Below, in pieces: positions 46,072-54,388 of a DNA stretch of 64,000 nucleotides. Under the pieces are notes generated by a model. That model was given only the letters and a program-made list of their open reading frames with translations. It was not told where the DNA came from and did not search any database. A program made the position numbers and the translations under genes. How positions within the stretch are numbered: the first letter of the stretch is position 1; the number at the start of each line of letters is the position of its first letter. Source of the stretch: Rhodocyclaceae bacterium (lineage in GTDB: Bacteria > Pseudomonadota > Gammaproteobacteria > Burkholderiales > Usitatibacteraceae); NCBI GenBank assembly GCA_020247545.1, contig JADCIX010000008.1, forward strand, positions 1-64,000, written 5' to 3'.

Positions 46072-46704
46072 TTACTCAATCTCAAAGGCTTCGATCTCGA
46101 CCTCGAAAAAGCTCTTCGCGAAGCCGGCAACATGCTTATAAAAGTTCGCCTGATGATACGCCGAAATTGCCGCAACGCAATCGAAAATCCAAGGCTTGAC
46201 GTGAGTCAAGAAAAACGCCTTCTGAGCCTCAACGGGCTGCGGCTTGTTTTCCAAATCGCCGAGAATCATGGCGCGCATCACGTCACAAATTGCGGCGAGA
46301 TGATCCTCCGGTTCGCGCACAGACTCCGCACGCACAAAACCGAGCTCACCCAAATCTTGCCGCAGTGCAGCAAGCGGCTTTTCCATCATAAAACCCGCCA
46401 TATAAAACGAGCCGTACAACATCACCGGCGGCTTACCCACACCGACAAACACGGCGTCGTACTCCTCGTGAACTGCATCTTCGGGAACCACGTTGGAAGC
46501 ATCCGCCAGCCTCTGCCAAGCGGGTGCCAGCACGCCGGACGGTGGCTCGGCGATGGCAATGGCTTGCAAAAGACGCGCGTCCGGGGCGCGGTAAAAAAGA
46601 TTAGCGAGCAGCGCGTAATAATCGGCGCGTGCTTGATCCTCCGGCTCGATGGCTCTGGGAGCCTCGAACTTGACTGGAACAATCGGCGATTCCGCAGCAG
46701 TCAT
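46072..46704 (-). CDS. TorD/DmsD-family chaperone for formate dehydrogenase
   Basis: The 210-residue all-helical protein is of the TorD family, cytoplasmic chaperones that bind Tat signals and hold molybdoenzymes for cofactor loading. Family features include 'RADYYALLANLFYRAPDARL', 'EEYDAVFVGVGKPPVMLYGS' and 'EPEDHLAAICDVMRAMI', the E-P-x-D-H signature. It overlaps the ferredoxin gene by 4 bp. A likely client is the alpha subunit encoded downstream. Confidence 0.88.
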   Translation of the reverse strand: MTAAESPIVPVKFEAPRAIEPEDQARADYYALLANLFYRAPDARLLQAIAIAEPPSGVLAPAWQRLADASNVVPEDAVHEEYDAVFVGVGKPPVMLYGSFYMAGFMMEKPLAALRQDLGELGFVRAESVREPEDHLAAICDVMRAMILGDLENKPQPVEAQKAFFLTHVKPWIFDCVAAISAYHQANFYKHVAGFAKSFFEVEIEAFEIE

Positions 46705-48398
46705 TCGATTGGCTTCCCGGTCAGGATCGACATTTCATGCTTATTCGACATCATGTCAATCACACGGCAATCTGCGCACATCTGCAGGCGTTTTAGACTG
46801 CCTTCTGCTTGGAACATCGAATGGCCGGCAAGTTTGCCGAGCATGGCATCGATCAGCTTACGTGTTCCAAGCGCCTCACCGCAACCAATACAGTTGAACG
46901 GCTCGGTCTCGTTGAGTAGCACCTCTTTTTTGCGCGTGTCAGTCATCAACAAACGCGGCTCAAGGGTGATCGCAGTTTCCGGGCAAGTCGCGGCGCAAAT
47001 GCCGCACTGGACGCAGTTGCGTTCGATGAACTTGAGCTGCGGTTTAAGCGCCCCCTCACCACCATCCATCAGCGCGGACTCTGGGCATGCACCTGCACAG
47101 GCAAGGCACATCGTGCACTTGTCTAGGTTGACCAAAACATTGCCCCACATCGCCTTGGGCGCCAACGCGATTTTTTCCGGCACCTTGGCAATCGGCGCGT
47201 GTTTCGCAAGGTGTTCAACCGCAAACTCCAGCGTGGCGCGTTTATCGTTGGAGAGATGGAAAGCAGCGGGTGAGGCGACCACGATTGACGCTTGGATCAG
47301 CGACACCTGCTGCGCCAATGCTGCAGCGCCACAAAGCGCAAAGTGGTTACCACCGTAGCCAAGTGCCGCCAAAATGGTGTCGCCGGTCTGCATCTCAGCC
47401 TTAATGGCATCTGCGTAGGCTGGTGCCTCGCTTCCCTCGGTGATGACGACCACCCCACTCGCGCCGTATGCGACAGCGCCCAGCAACACGTCGAGTCCGA
47501 TCGAAGCAATGTGCCACGCCTCTACCGGCAGAACGTTGGAAGCTTGCGCCACCTTAGCCAGCGCAGACGCGCCATCTCCGCCATTGTGGAAAACAATCAC
47601 CGGTGGCAGCGAATTTACATCGCGGTGGTCCCGATAAGTGCCGAGCAACGCGCGAAGCTGGACACCGCGGTCCGCCACCCGAGGGTACTGATAACTCATC
47701 GCCCCCGACGGACAAACCGTAGCGCAGGCTCCACAGCCCATGCAAAGGTGCGGATCAACAATAACCGTGTCACCGTTGCTCGAAATGGCCTTGGTCGAAC
47801 AGATGTCGATACATTTTGAACACCCGGTCTTGCGTGAACGGCTGTGGGCACAAATCGATTCTTTATAGGCAAAAAATTTGGGTTTCTCGAACTCACCAAC
47901 CATCTCGGGCAGTTCAGCCAGTGCAGCCGCAAATGCATCGGGCTGGTCGATGGCAACGTAAAGATAGCCTTGGGGCGGCTGCGGCATTTGGAAAACCGGC
48001 GAGACCTGAAGGTCGAGCACCAGATCAAAGGACGCCGCCTCGGACGTTGGTGCGCCCGCTCGCCGCCACAACAATTCGAAGGCGCCCAAAAAGCCATTGA
48101 GACTCACAATATCGCCGAGCCGGACTTCCGTGCCTGGGAGTTCCGGCGGGGGAGCCTTGCCGGTCCAAATCACAGCCGCTGAAAGTTTGTCACCGAGCGC
48201 GCCCACCGCCTCGGACACACGCTTGTCACCGCCGATGACCAACAACCTGCCGACGGACTGATAGGCCACACTGGCGACCGGCTCGAACGGCTCCAGAGAA
48301 GCTAACGCCGCCATCGCCGCGAGTTTTGGCTGCTGGTTACCTAGGCCTGATGTGTCGATTGTTGTTGCAATCAATACTGTTTCTCGAAGCAAAACCAC
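46701..48398 (-). CDS. Multi-cluster 4Fe-4S ferredoxin-type protein
   Basis: The 565-residue soluble protein has several ferredoxin motifs: 'CSKCIDICS' and 'CMGCGACATVCPSGAM' mid-protein, 'CTMCLACAGACPESALMDGG' and 'CVQCGICAATCPETAI' later, and a C-terminal 'CIGCGEALGTR' with 'CADC'. This points to four [4Fe-4S] clusters plus an extra cysteine site. It is a regular member of betaproteobacterial formate dehydrogenase clusters, but I know of no defined function; a cytoplasmic electron carrier is likely. The start is GTG 48398 with GGGGAG 9 bp upstream. A 107-bp gap separates it from the DUF3306 gene. Confidence 0.87.
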   Translation of the reverse strand: MVLLRETVLIATTIDTSGLGNQQPKLAAMAALASLEPFEPVASVAYQSVGRLLVIGGDKRVSEAVGALGDKLSAAVIWTGKAPPPELPGTEVRLGDIVSLNGFLGAFELLWRRAGAPTSEAASFDLVLDLQVSPVFQMPQPPQGYLYVAIDQPDAFAAALAELPEMVGEFEKPKFFAYKESICAHSRSRKTGCSKCIDICSTKAISSNGDTVIVDPHLCMGCGACATVCPSGAMSYQYPRVADRGVQLRALLGTYRDHRDVNSLPPVIVFHNGGDGASALAKVAQASNVLPVEAWHIASIGLDVLLGAVAYGASGVVVITEGSEAPAYADAIKAEMQTGDTILAALGYGGNHFALCGAAALAQQVSLIQASIVVASPAAFHLSNDKRATLEFAVEHLAKHAPIAKVPEKIALAPKAMWGNVLVNLDKCTMCLACAGACPESALMDGGEGALKPQLKFIERNCVQCGICAATCPETAITLEPRLLMTDTRKKEVLLNETEPFNCIGCGEALGTRKLIDAMLGKLAGHSMFQAEGSLKRLQMCADCRVIDMMSNKHEMSILTGKPIE

Positions 48399-48505
48399 AC
48401 GCTACGACTCCCCGTTATTGTTTTTCTCTTATTGCTGCATTTGACACTAGTTTTGCCAATGTTGTGCGGTTTAATACCCCAACATGGGTAATAAGTGCAT
48501 AGCGT

Positions 48506-49141
48506 CTAAGTCAATTTGGGTTCAATCGTGCTGGGTACTGGAATGTCGTGCGACAACTGCTCCCGCGCAGCGACAAAAGCGCCGTCTGCGGCCAATTGTT
48601 CGGAAGACGCGGCGTCGACATCAGCGATCGCAGCGGCATTGCCAGATTGTGCGGTTGCAGCATTTTCTACACGCGCGCGCTCGACTACCGTCGCTTTGCC
48701 AAGCCGCGCGGCTTCCTCCTCAGCGGTCTCAAACAAGTGGAGCGTTTTGGATTGATTCATGAGCTGCAACCACCCCTCGGGGAGCGGGTCTGGCTTGCCG
48801 TAGTCATCGATGTAGATATCGAGGCCATCCATCACGTTGTAATGTGGATCCGTGAAGAGTTTTTTCATGGCTTGGTTGCGCATGTCCGGCGCGACGTCTT
48901 TGGCCATAAACGGCGCGAAGTCCGAATCTGCGGTTAATGATTCGATACTCGGCAGTGGTTGCGCCTCACCATCCGCCGCCCCGTTCATGGCAGGCTTAGC
49001 CGCAGCATCCTTTCCTACATTATTGGTAGTGGTGACGCTCGCAGTGGGAACTGAGTCTGGTGCCGCAGCAATGACCTTTTCGTTTGCGGCCGCGACGTCC
49101 TGTTTGCGCTTCGCCCATCTGGAAAACAAACCATCACTCAT
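48506..49141 (-). CDS. DUF3306 protein
   Basis: The 211-residue protein carries the DUF3306 core ('LPSIESLTADSDFAPFMA', 'VAPDMRNQAMKKLFTDPHYN', 'MDGLDIYIDDYGKPDPLPEG') between low-complexity Ala-rich ends. The family occurs almost only with DUF3305 in proteobacterial formate dehydrogenase clusters; its role is unknown but assembly or regulation is likely. It overlaps the DUF3305 gene by 4 bp, so the two are coupled and possibly interact. Confidence 0.87.
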   Translation of the reverse strand: MSDGLFSRWAKRKQDVAAANEKVIAAAPDSVPTASVTTTNNVGKDAAAKPAMNGAADGEAQPLPSIESLTADSDFAPFMAKDVAPDMRNQAMKKLFTDPHYNVMDGLDIYIDDYGKPDPLPEGWLQLMNQSKTLHLFETAEEEAARLGKATVVERARVENAATAQSGNAAAIADVDAASSEQLAADGAFVAAREQLSHDIPVPSTIEPKLT

Positions 49142-49659
49142 GACGACATACCGCTTTTGTAACGTCCTTCTTTACTCTCAAACGACTTTGGCCGGATCCG
49201 CTGTTTCTTCTCGGGAGGTTTGTAGTTGAGCTTCACCCATTCGGCAAGCGCCTCCAGAATCTGCGGCGGCATGGCGACCGGATCCACTTTCTCCTGCGCA
49301 TCCATCCAACGTGCGGCCTCGTTGTAAGACAGTGTGACCGAGTGCGGCAACGCGTATCCGGCGGCGTCTTCGGCCACATCTTCCATCAGGCGCCACATGA
49401 CAAACACCTGCGGGTCGGGTGAAGAGACGTTGAGGTAATAGCCTTCCGCTTCATCGGCATAGATCTGCAGCGCAAAGCCCGGGAACAACACCTCTGTCGA
49501 CGCAGCCTCGCTCGACATCACCTCCGGCGACTGCCGCAACCCGTCGTCTGGCAAGATCCCCGCCGGCTGCCACTTGTGTGACTGCCAACGACTGTTGATG
49601 GAGACACGCTCCATCACGACTGAAACGGCAAACGAGGGATGCGTAGACGAATTGGACAT
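49138..49659 (-). CDS. DUF3305 protein
   Basis: The 173-residue soluble protein matches the DUF3305 family ('VVMERVSINSRWQSHKWQP', 'GFALQIYADEAEGYYLNVSS', 'PQVFVMWR', 'VTLSYNEAARWMDAQEKV'). It is the first gene of the minus-strand formate dehydrogenase operon and is coupled to DUF3306. No enzymatic motif is evident. Its upstream region carries three tandem 16-bp repeats shared with divergent moaA. Confidence 0.87.
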   Translation of the reverse strand: MSNSSTHPSFAVSVVMERVSINSRWQSHKWQPAGILPDDGLRQSPEVMSSEAASTEVLFPGFALQIYADEAEGYYLNVSSPDPQVFVMWRLMEDVAEDAAGYALPHSVTLSYNEAARWMDAQEKVDPVAMPPQILEALAEWVKLNYKPPEKKQRIRPKSFESKEGRYKSGMSS

Positions 49660-49668
49660 GTTTGAATG

Positions 49669-49716
49669 TTAAGGCATTTATACCTTAAGGCATTTATACC
49701 TTAAGGCGTTTATACC
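49669..49716. promoter_or_regulatory. Three tandem 16-bp repeats between formate dehydrogenase operon and moaA
   Basis: TTAAGGCATTTATACC occurs at 49669-49684 and 49685-49700, and once more with a single change (GCG for GCA) at 49701-49716. Each junction makes CCTTAAGG-like dyads, and the minus strand reads TATAAA in every unit. The array lies 10 bp from the DUF3305 start and 43 bp from the moaA start. Exact phasing suggests a multi-site operator for divergent control, but the regulator is unknown. Confidence 0.7.
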
Positions 49717-49747
49717 TCAAAGCCCGCGCCCAACCTCATGCGACCGC

Positions 49748-49753
49748 TATACT
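49748..49753 (+). promoter_or_regulatory. Candidate -10 box of moaA
   Basis: TATACT ends 6 bp before the moaA ATG, so the transcript may begin at the start codon. The tandem 16-bp repeats end 31 bp upstream, suitable for an activator or repressor. Confidence 0.5.
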
Positions 49754-49759
49754 TTCCCC

Positions 49760-50884
49760 ATGTCAGTGAACGCCCGACCGTCAATCATCCAAAGCGTAAT
49801 TCCGATCGCCGATCTGCGCCAAGCCGGTAGTTTGCCCATTCCTGCGCATGTGCCCAGCACCGACGCCACCGCACTAAGAGACCAACGCGGCCGGCAACTT
49901 CGCGATCTACGTATTTCCGTGACCGATCGATGTAACTTCCGCTGCACCTACTGCATGCCCAAGGAAGTGTTTGACAACAACTACCAATATCTGCCGCACG
50001 CGGAAGTATTGAGCTTCGAAGAAATCACCAGGGTCGCGCGTATCGCCGTTGGTCAGGGTGTCAGAAAAATCCGCCTCACCGGAGGTGAACCGCTGATGCG
50101 ACGGGGTATCGAAGAACTGGTCGCGATGCTCGCGGCAATACCGGACATCGACCTCACCCTTACGACCAACGGCTCCGCGCTAAAGGCGAAGGCCGCGACG
50201 CTAAAGGCCGCTGGGCTCAATCGATTGACCGTATCGCTTGACTCTCTCGATGATAAAACCTTTCGTGCGATGAACGATGTCGACTTCCCGGTTGCCAAAG
50301 TGCTGGAAGCCATCGACGCCGCCAACGCTGCGGGGTTTGAGCAAATCAAGATCAACATGGTCGTCAAGCGCGGTGTTAATGATCACCAAGTCGTTCAGAT
50401 GGCCAAGTTCTTTAAGCCGGCACATGGCATGCCCGGCAACATCGTACGCTACATCGAATTCATGGATGTCGGCTCGACCAATGGCTGGAAAATGGATGAC
50501 GTCATCCCGTCGCAGGAAGTGGTTAACCGGATTCATGCCGTATTGCCGTGCCAACCGGCGAACCCCAATCACTTAGGCGAAGTCGCAAAAAGATGGAGGT
50601 ATCTCGACGGCGCGGGTGAGTTTGGTGTCATCTCCAGCGTCACTGAGGCCTTCTGCGGAACCTGCACGCGCGCGCGTTTGTCGACAGATGGCTCCCTCTA
50701 CACCTGCTTGTTTGCCCAACGCGGCTACGATCTCAAAACGCTATTGCGCAGCGGAGCGGACGATGTCGCGATTGCCAACGCGATAGTCGGCATCTGGCAA
50801 TCGCGGCAGGACAACTATTCCGAGGTTCGAACCGCTGAGACGGCGCGTGAACGCAAGGTTGAGATGAGCTTTATTGGCGGTTAA
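49760..50884 (+). CDS. moaA: GTP 3',8-cyclase (molybdenum cofactor synthesis)
   Basis: MoaA is the radical-SAM enzyme that starts molybdenum cofactor synthesis from GTP. The 374-residue product has the SAM cluster motif 'CNFRCTYC' (Cys58, Cys62, Cys65), '[18 protein letters not shown]', the C-terminal second-cluster site '[19 protein letters not shown]', and the required Gly-Gly C-terminus. It has about 45 extra residues before the conserved '[12 protein letters not shown]', so a later start is conceivable. It leads the plus-strand Mo-cofactor run, divergent from the formate dehydrogenase operon. Confidence 0.96.
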   Translation: MSVNARPSIIQSVIPIADLRQAGSLPIPAHVPSTDATALRDQRGRQLRDLRISVTDRCNFRCTYCMPKEVFDNNYQYLPHAEVLSFEEITRVARIAVGQGVRKIRLTGGEPLMRRGIEELVAMLAAIPDIDLTLTTNGSALKAKAATLKAAGLNRLTVSLDSLDDKTFRAMNDVDFPVAKVLEAIDAANAAGFEQIKINMVVKRGVNDHQVVQMAKFFKPAHGMPGNIVRYIEFMDVGSTNGWKMDDVIPSQEVVNRIHAVLPCQPANPNHLGEVAKRWRYLDGAGEFGVISSVTEAFCGTCTRARLSTDGSLYTCLFAQRGYDLKTLLRSGADDVAIANAIVGIWQSRQDNYSEVRTAETARERKVEMSFIGG

Positions 50885-50953
50885 ATTGGCGTTTAAGCGG
50901 TTGCAACATTTGCCTCCCCGCAGGACCACTCACCAGAATCAGGTACCGTCGCA

Positions 50954-51640
50954 ATGCATATCCCCGCCCTACTCCAGTTTCTTCACGAACTATCTGAAAA
51001 CAATACGAAGTCGTGGTTTCTGCACAACAAACCGCACTACGACATTTTGCGCGCTGAGTTTATCGATCTAATCGCAGATGTCGGCAAACGCATCCAGCAA
51101 TTCGACAACGGTATCGGCCCCTTTGAGGCGAAGAAAGCGTTATTTCGCATCCATCGTGATGTGCGTTTTTCGAAGGACAAATCTCCCCTCAAGACCCATC
51201 TGGGCGCGGTGATTGGTGCACGCACGACAGATAAGGCTCGCCCGGTTTATTACATACACATCGATCACACCGGCAAGCTGCTGGTGGCGTCTGGCTTTTG
51301 GATGCCCGAGAAAGACGCTCACAAAAAAATCCGCGAGGCGCTTGCCGACAATAGCAAGTCATTCACCAAGGTGCTAAAGGACAAACGATTTGTTGACACC
51401 TACGGCGGACTATCCGACGAAGACCGCATGTTGCGCCCGCCCAAAGGTTATTCCGCCGACCTGCCCATGATTGAGTACATTAAGAACCGCCACTACATTT
51501 GTGCCGTGGAAACCAATCTGCACAAAAAAGTGCCCAAAGATCTTGCGGCATGGATTGCCGAACGCTGTGAAGCTGCATACCCGCTGGTAAAGTGGCTGCG
51601 CGATACCACCGCAACGGCGGCTTCATCTACGCGTGGCTAG
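50954..51640 (+). CDS. DUF2461 (TIGR02453-type) protein
   Basis: The 228-residue soluble protein matches the DUF2461 family: 'LLQFLHELSENNTKSWFLHN', 'FRIHRDVRFSKDKSPLKTHL' and 'YIHIDHTGKLLVASGFWMPE'. The family is widespread and of unknown function. It sits 69 bp after moaA but is not a usual part of molybdenum cofactor operons, so the link may be accidental. Confidence 0.85.
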   Translation: MHIPALLQFLHELSENNTKSWFLHNKPHYDILRAEFIDLIADVGKRIQQFDNGIGPFEAKKALFRIHRDVRFSKDKSPLKTHLGAVIGARTTDKARPVYYIHIDHTGKLLVASGFWMPEKDAHKKIREALADNSKSFTKVLKDKRFVDTYGGLSDEDRMLRPPKGYSADLPMIEYIKNRHYICAVETNLHKKVPKDLAAWIAERCEAAYPLVKWLRDTTATAASSTRG

Positions 51641-51661
51641 TTTTCTATTGAAAGGATTCCA

Positions 51662-52129
51662 ATGAAACCGATTCTTACAGGTGTTGTGTTTGTCGCCGCG
51701 CTACTCGGATCGAGTGTGGCATTTGCCGAGACACAAATGTTGAAAATCTCAGCGGTGATCTCATCCGCCGATAAAGTCATTGCCTCGCCCAAGGTGGTGG
51801 TGGCGAATGGCAAAACTGCCAGCATCGAAATCGGCGAAAAAGGCGCTCCCGGCAACTGGAATACCAAGGCCGTGTTCTCGCCGCAAATCCAAGACGACGG
51901 CACGGTGCTGATGCCGGTCACGGTGAAACTGACGACCGAAACTGTGGTCGACGACAAACCGCAGGTTTCTTCTCGTGAAACGACCGTCCAGTTGAAGGCT
52001 GCACTGGGCAAAAAGTTCTCAATTAGTGTGCCGACCAACGATGCAAACGCGACGTTCGCGATGTCGATGCAAGTCGAGCTGTTGAACGACGAAGCCTCTG
52101 CCGCGATGCGAGCAAAGCCAGCAAACTAA
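51662..52129 (+). CDS. Periplasmic hypothetical protein
   Basis: The 155-residue product has a clear Sec signal peptide (about 1-22, 'SSVAFAET') and a predicted all-beta mature domain with alternating hydrophobic residues ('LKISAVISSADKVIASPKVV', 'VLMPVTVKLTTETVVDD'). The 'KVVVANGKTASIEIG' stretch loosely resembles secretin-type domains, but this is not enough for a call. It is co-directional with its neighbours. I do not recognise it. Confidence 0.7.
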   Translation: MKPILTGVVFVAALLGSSVAFAETQMLKISAVISSADKVIASPKVVVANGKTASIEIGEKGAPGNWNTKAVFSPQIQDDGTVLMPVTVKLTTETVVDDKPQVSSRETTVQLKAALGKKFSISVPTNDANATFAMSMQVELLNDEASAAMRAKPAN

Positions 52130-52200
52130 AAACCTAGAATTGGCGGGTACTTCCAGCCATTTTCGCCTGAAAACCCCCGCCCCTATTGGATTTTCGAACT

Positions 52201-52359
52201 TTGAAGTATTTTCTGCCGCTTTTACTACTCATCGCCCCGTGGGTCATTTTTCTCTATGCTGCGCAATCCACCGGCGCGACCAATAGTTTTGTGTTGCTGC
52301 TCACCCTTGCAGTATCAGCCTTCGGCTTTATGCTTTTGATTAGCAAGAATAAGAAATAG
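52201..52359 (+). CDS. Two-helix small membrane protein
   Basis: A 52-codon frame starting at TTG 52201 ends 1 bp before the fdhD ATG. It encodes two hydrophobic helices ('FLPLLLLIAPWVIFLYAA' and 'SFVLLLTLAVSAFGFMLLI') joined by a short polar loop, with a Lys-rich tail 'SKNKK'. The composition and the tight junction with fdhD suggest a real gene despite the TTG start and no strong ribosome binding site. Function unknown. Confidence 0.55.
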   Translation: MKYFLPLLLLIAPWVIFLYAAQSTGATNSFVLLLTLAVSAFGFMLLISKNKK

Positions 52360-52360
52360 C

Positions 52361-53170
52361 ATGTATCGCCCGACGATGACTTCTGCGGCACGACCCGCAA
52401 CATTTACCGTCGGCGCAATCGACGAGCATGGCGTCATGCAACCCACCCCAATCGCCGGCGAACATCCGCTCACCATCTATGTTGATAAGCGGGAAATTCT
52501 GACCATCATGACACTCGGTGCGGCACCCGAAGCCCTCGTCATCGGCTATCTGCGCAATCAGCGTCTCATCTCATCGATTGAAGAAGTGGTGTCCGTGCAG
52601 GTCGACTGGGAGGTAAACGCCTGTTCAGTGGTGACACGCAACGGTCTGCAAAATCTCGATGAGAAGATGGCGAAACGCACCAAAACAACTGGGTGTGGTG
52701 AAGGTACCGTATTCGGCGATCTGATGGCCGAGATTGACAGCGTCCACCTGCGTGACGACGTGGCGCTAAAGCAGGAAACCTTGTTTGCGATGTTGAACAA
52801 CGTACGCATCCACGAATCGATCTACAAACAAGCCGGCGCAGTCCATGGTTGTGCATTGGCCCGTATTAAGGACGGGGCGATCCTCACCTTTGTTGAGGAC
52901 GTTGGCCGCCACAATGCCGTGGACGCCATTGCCGGTTGGATGTGGCTCGAAGGCGTCAGCGGCGACGACAAGATCTTCTACACCACCGGGCGCCTCACTT
53001 CCGAGATGGTGATCAAGGCGGCGCAAATGCGCATCCCCGTGTTGGTGTCACGGTCGGGGCTGACGCAAATGGGGTACTCGATTGCCGAGCAGGTGGGTAT
53101 CACCATGATCGGCCGCGCGGTGAACAAGCACTACCTACTGTTCACCAGTGCGCAGAGGCTGCGAGCATGA
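52361..53170 (+). CDS. fdhD: Formate dehydrogenase sulfurtransferase FdhD
   Basis: FdhD moves sulfur from IscS to the molybdenum cofactor before it enters formate dehydrogenase. The 269-residue product has family motifs 'EHPLTIYVDKREILTIMTLG', 'PEALVIGYLRNQRLI', 'GAVHGCALA' and 'VEDVGRHNAVDAIAGWMW'. The sulfur-loop, a C-x-x-C pair in E. coli (Cys121, Cys124), is 'TTGCGEGTVFGD' here with a single cysteine, Cys112. The next gene, mobA, overlaps by 4 bp. Its client is the alpha subunit in the divergent operon. Confidence 0.95.
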   Translation: MYRPTMTSAARPATFTVGAIDEHGVMQPTPIAGEHPLTIYVDKREILTIMTLGAAPEALVIGYLRNQRLISSIEEVVSVQVDWEVNACSVVTRNGLQNLDEKMAKRTKTTGCGEGTVFGDLMAEIDSVHLRDDVALKQETLFAMLNNVRIHESIYKQAGAVHGCALARIKDGAILTFVEDVGRHNAVDAIAGWMWLEGVSGDDKIFYTTGRLTSEMVIKAAQMRIPVLVSRSGLTQMGYSIAEQVGITMIGRAVNKHYLLFTSAQRLRA

Positions 53171-53793
53171 GTGAGCAGATCACCGGGCTCATCCTCGCGG
53201 GCGGCCGCGGCTCGCGCATGGGCGAGACTGACAAGGGCTTGCAGTTGTTTCGCGGCAAGCCGATGATCGAACACGTACTCGAGCGCTTTGGGCCGCAAGT
53301 CGACGAAACCATCATCAACGCCAACCGCAATTTATCGACCTACGAGGCCTATGGGTACCGCGTGGTGGCTGATGGCATCGACGGATTTGCCGGTCCGTTG
53401 GCGGGGCTACACGTCGGCATGCTCGCTGCCTCCCTACCTCTGATTGCGACGGCTCCCTGCGACTCGCCGTTTCTTCCGCTGAATCTCATCGCACGACTCC
53501 ACGACGCGTTAACGACAGAGAACGCAGACCTCGCGGTGGCAAAAACGTTTGACCAACCCCATCCCGTTTTCTGTCTCACGAAGACCGCGCTGGAACCCCA
53601 CTTGCGGGAGTTTCTGCAAAGCGGCCAGCGCAAAATTGATAAGTGGTATGCCAGCCTCAATGTGGTTGAGGTGCAGTTTGATAGCAGCGTTGACGCCTTC
53701 GCCAACATCAATACCGTTAACGAACTCAGAGATTTGGAGCCGGAAACCTCCTCCGGCCCAATCGGTGCAGCCACACCCGGCGTCAAGCCGTAG
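53167..53793 (+). CDS. mobA: Molybdenum cofactor guanylyltransferase
   Basis: MobA adds GMP to molybdopterin to make the MGD cofactor used by formate dehydrogenase. The 208-residue product has the nucleotide-binding N-terminus 'LILAGGRGSRMGETDKGLQL', 'GFAGPLAGLHVGM' and the metal-binding 'TAPCDSPFLP'. ATG 53167 overlaps the fdhD stop (ATGA) and matches the conserved N-terminus; the longer open frame from 52936 is not used. Confidence 0.94.
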   Translation: MSEQITGLILAGGRGSRMGETDKGLQLFRGKPMIEHVLERFGPQVDETIINANRNLSTYEAYGYRVVADGIDGFAGPLAGLHVGMLAASLPLIATAPCDSPFLPLNLIARLHDALTTENADLAVAKTFDQPHPVFCLTKTALEPHLREFLQSGQRKIDKWYASLNVVEVQFDSSVDAFANINTVNELRDLEPETSSGPIGAATPGVKP

Positions 53794-53809
53794 CGTCGCA
53801 CCGTGCACA

Positions 53810-54385
53810 ATGCGTAACCGTTATGTTCGTAAACAGTTCAGACCGTCATTGCCCAGGCGGGCAATTGTCTGGTTTCCCACATTTGAGGCCGCCGAAAGTT
53901 TGCTGCGATTGCAGCGTTACCGCCTTGAGCACGATCCGCTTGGGGCGAAGATCGCCCCGCACCTCGCCGTGGTATTTCCGTTTCACGCCAACCTAACAGT
54001 CGCGCAGTTGGTCAGCCACATCAAACGCTCAACCGCCGGCTGGCCGGTGTTACCGGTGACCTTCCGCGGAATAGAGAGTGTTGCCAGTTCCCGCGGATTG
54101 TTCACGTTATTGATGTGCGACCTGCGAAACGAAGCAGTGACAGAGCTGCACGACCGGCTCTACCGGGGGGTGCTCGCTGGCTTCTTGCGCGACGACATCG
54201 AATATCGCCCGCACATTACCCTGGCACAAAGTAACACCAACACCGCGTTCGACAATGCGCTTGCCGACGCCGAACTTCGCTTTCGCGATACCTACCGAGC
54301 CACCATGCGTGAGCTCTCAATCATCACCCATGCGGCGGACGGTACAATCACAATCGATGAAACTGTCTCGCTATCCCGAGAGTGA
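53810..54385 (+). CDS. 2H phosphoesterase (2'-5' RNA ligase-like) protein
   Basis: The 191-residue protein looks like the 2'-5' RNA ligase/2H phosphoesterase superfamily, which has two H-x-[ST]-x motifs. The second motif is intact ('YRPHITLAQ'); the first reads 'APHLAVVFPF', with Ala in place of Ser/Thr, as in some members. The substrate is unknown and it is not a known part of molybdenum cofactor synthesis. The frame is open from 53549 inside mobA; ATG 53810 is preferred. moeA begins 3 bp after its stop. Confidence 0.75.
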   Translation: MRNRYVRKQFRPSLPRRAIVWFPTFEAAESLLRLQRYRLEHDPLGAKIAPHLAVVFPFHANLTVAQLVSHIKRSTAGWPVLPVTFRGIESVASSRGLFTLLMCDLRNEAVTELHDRLYRGVLAGFLRDDIEYRPHITLAQSNTNTAFDNALADAELRFRDTYRATMRELSIITHAADGTITIDETVSLSRE

Positions 54386-54388
54386 AAC

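Noticed and set aside
46042-47358. 438-codon plus-strand frame
   Set aside because: Lies antisense to the TorD chaperone and the multi-cluster ferredoxin, whose cysteine motifs and overlaps are convincing; the frame has no domain or ribosome binding site.
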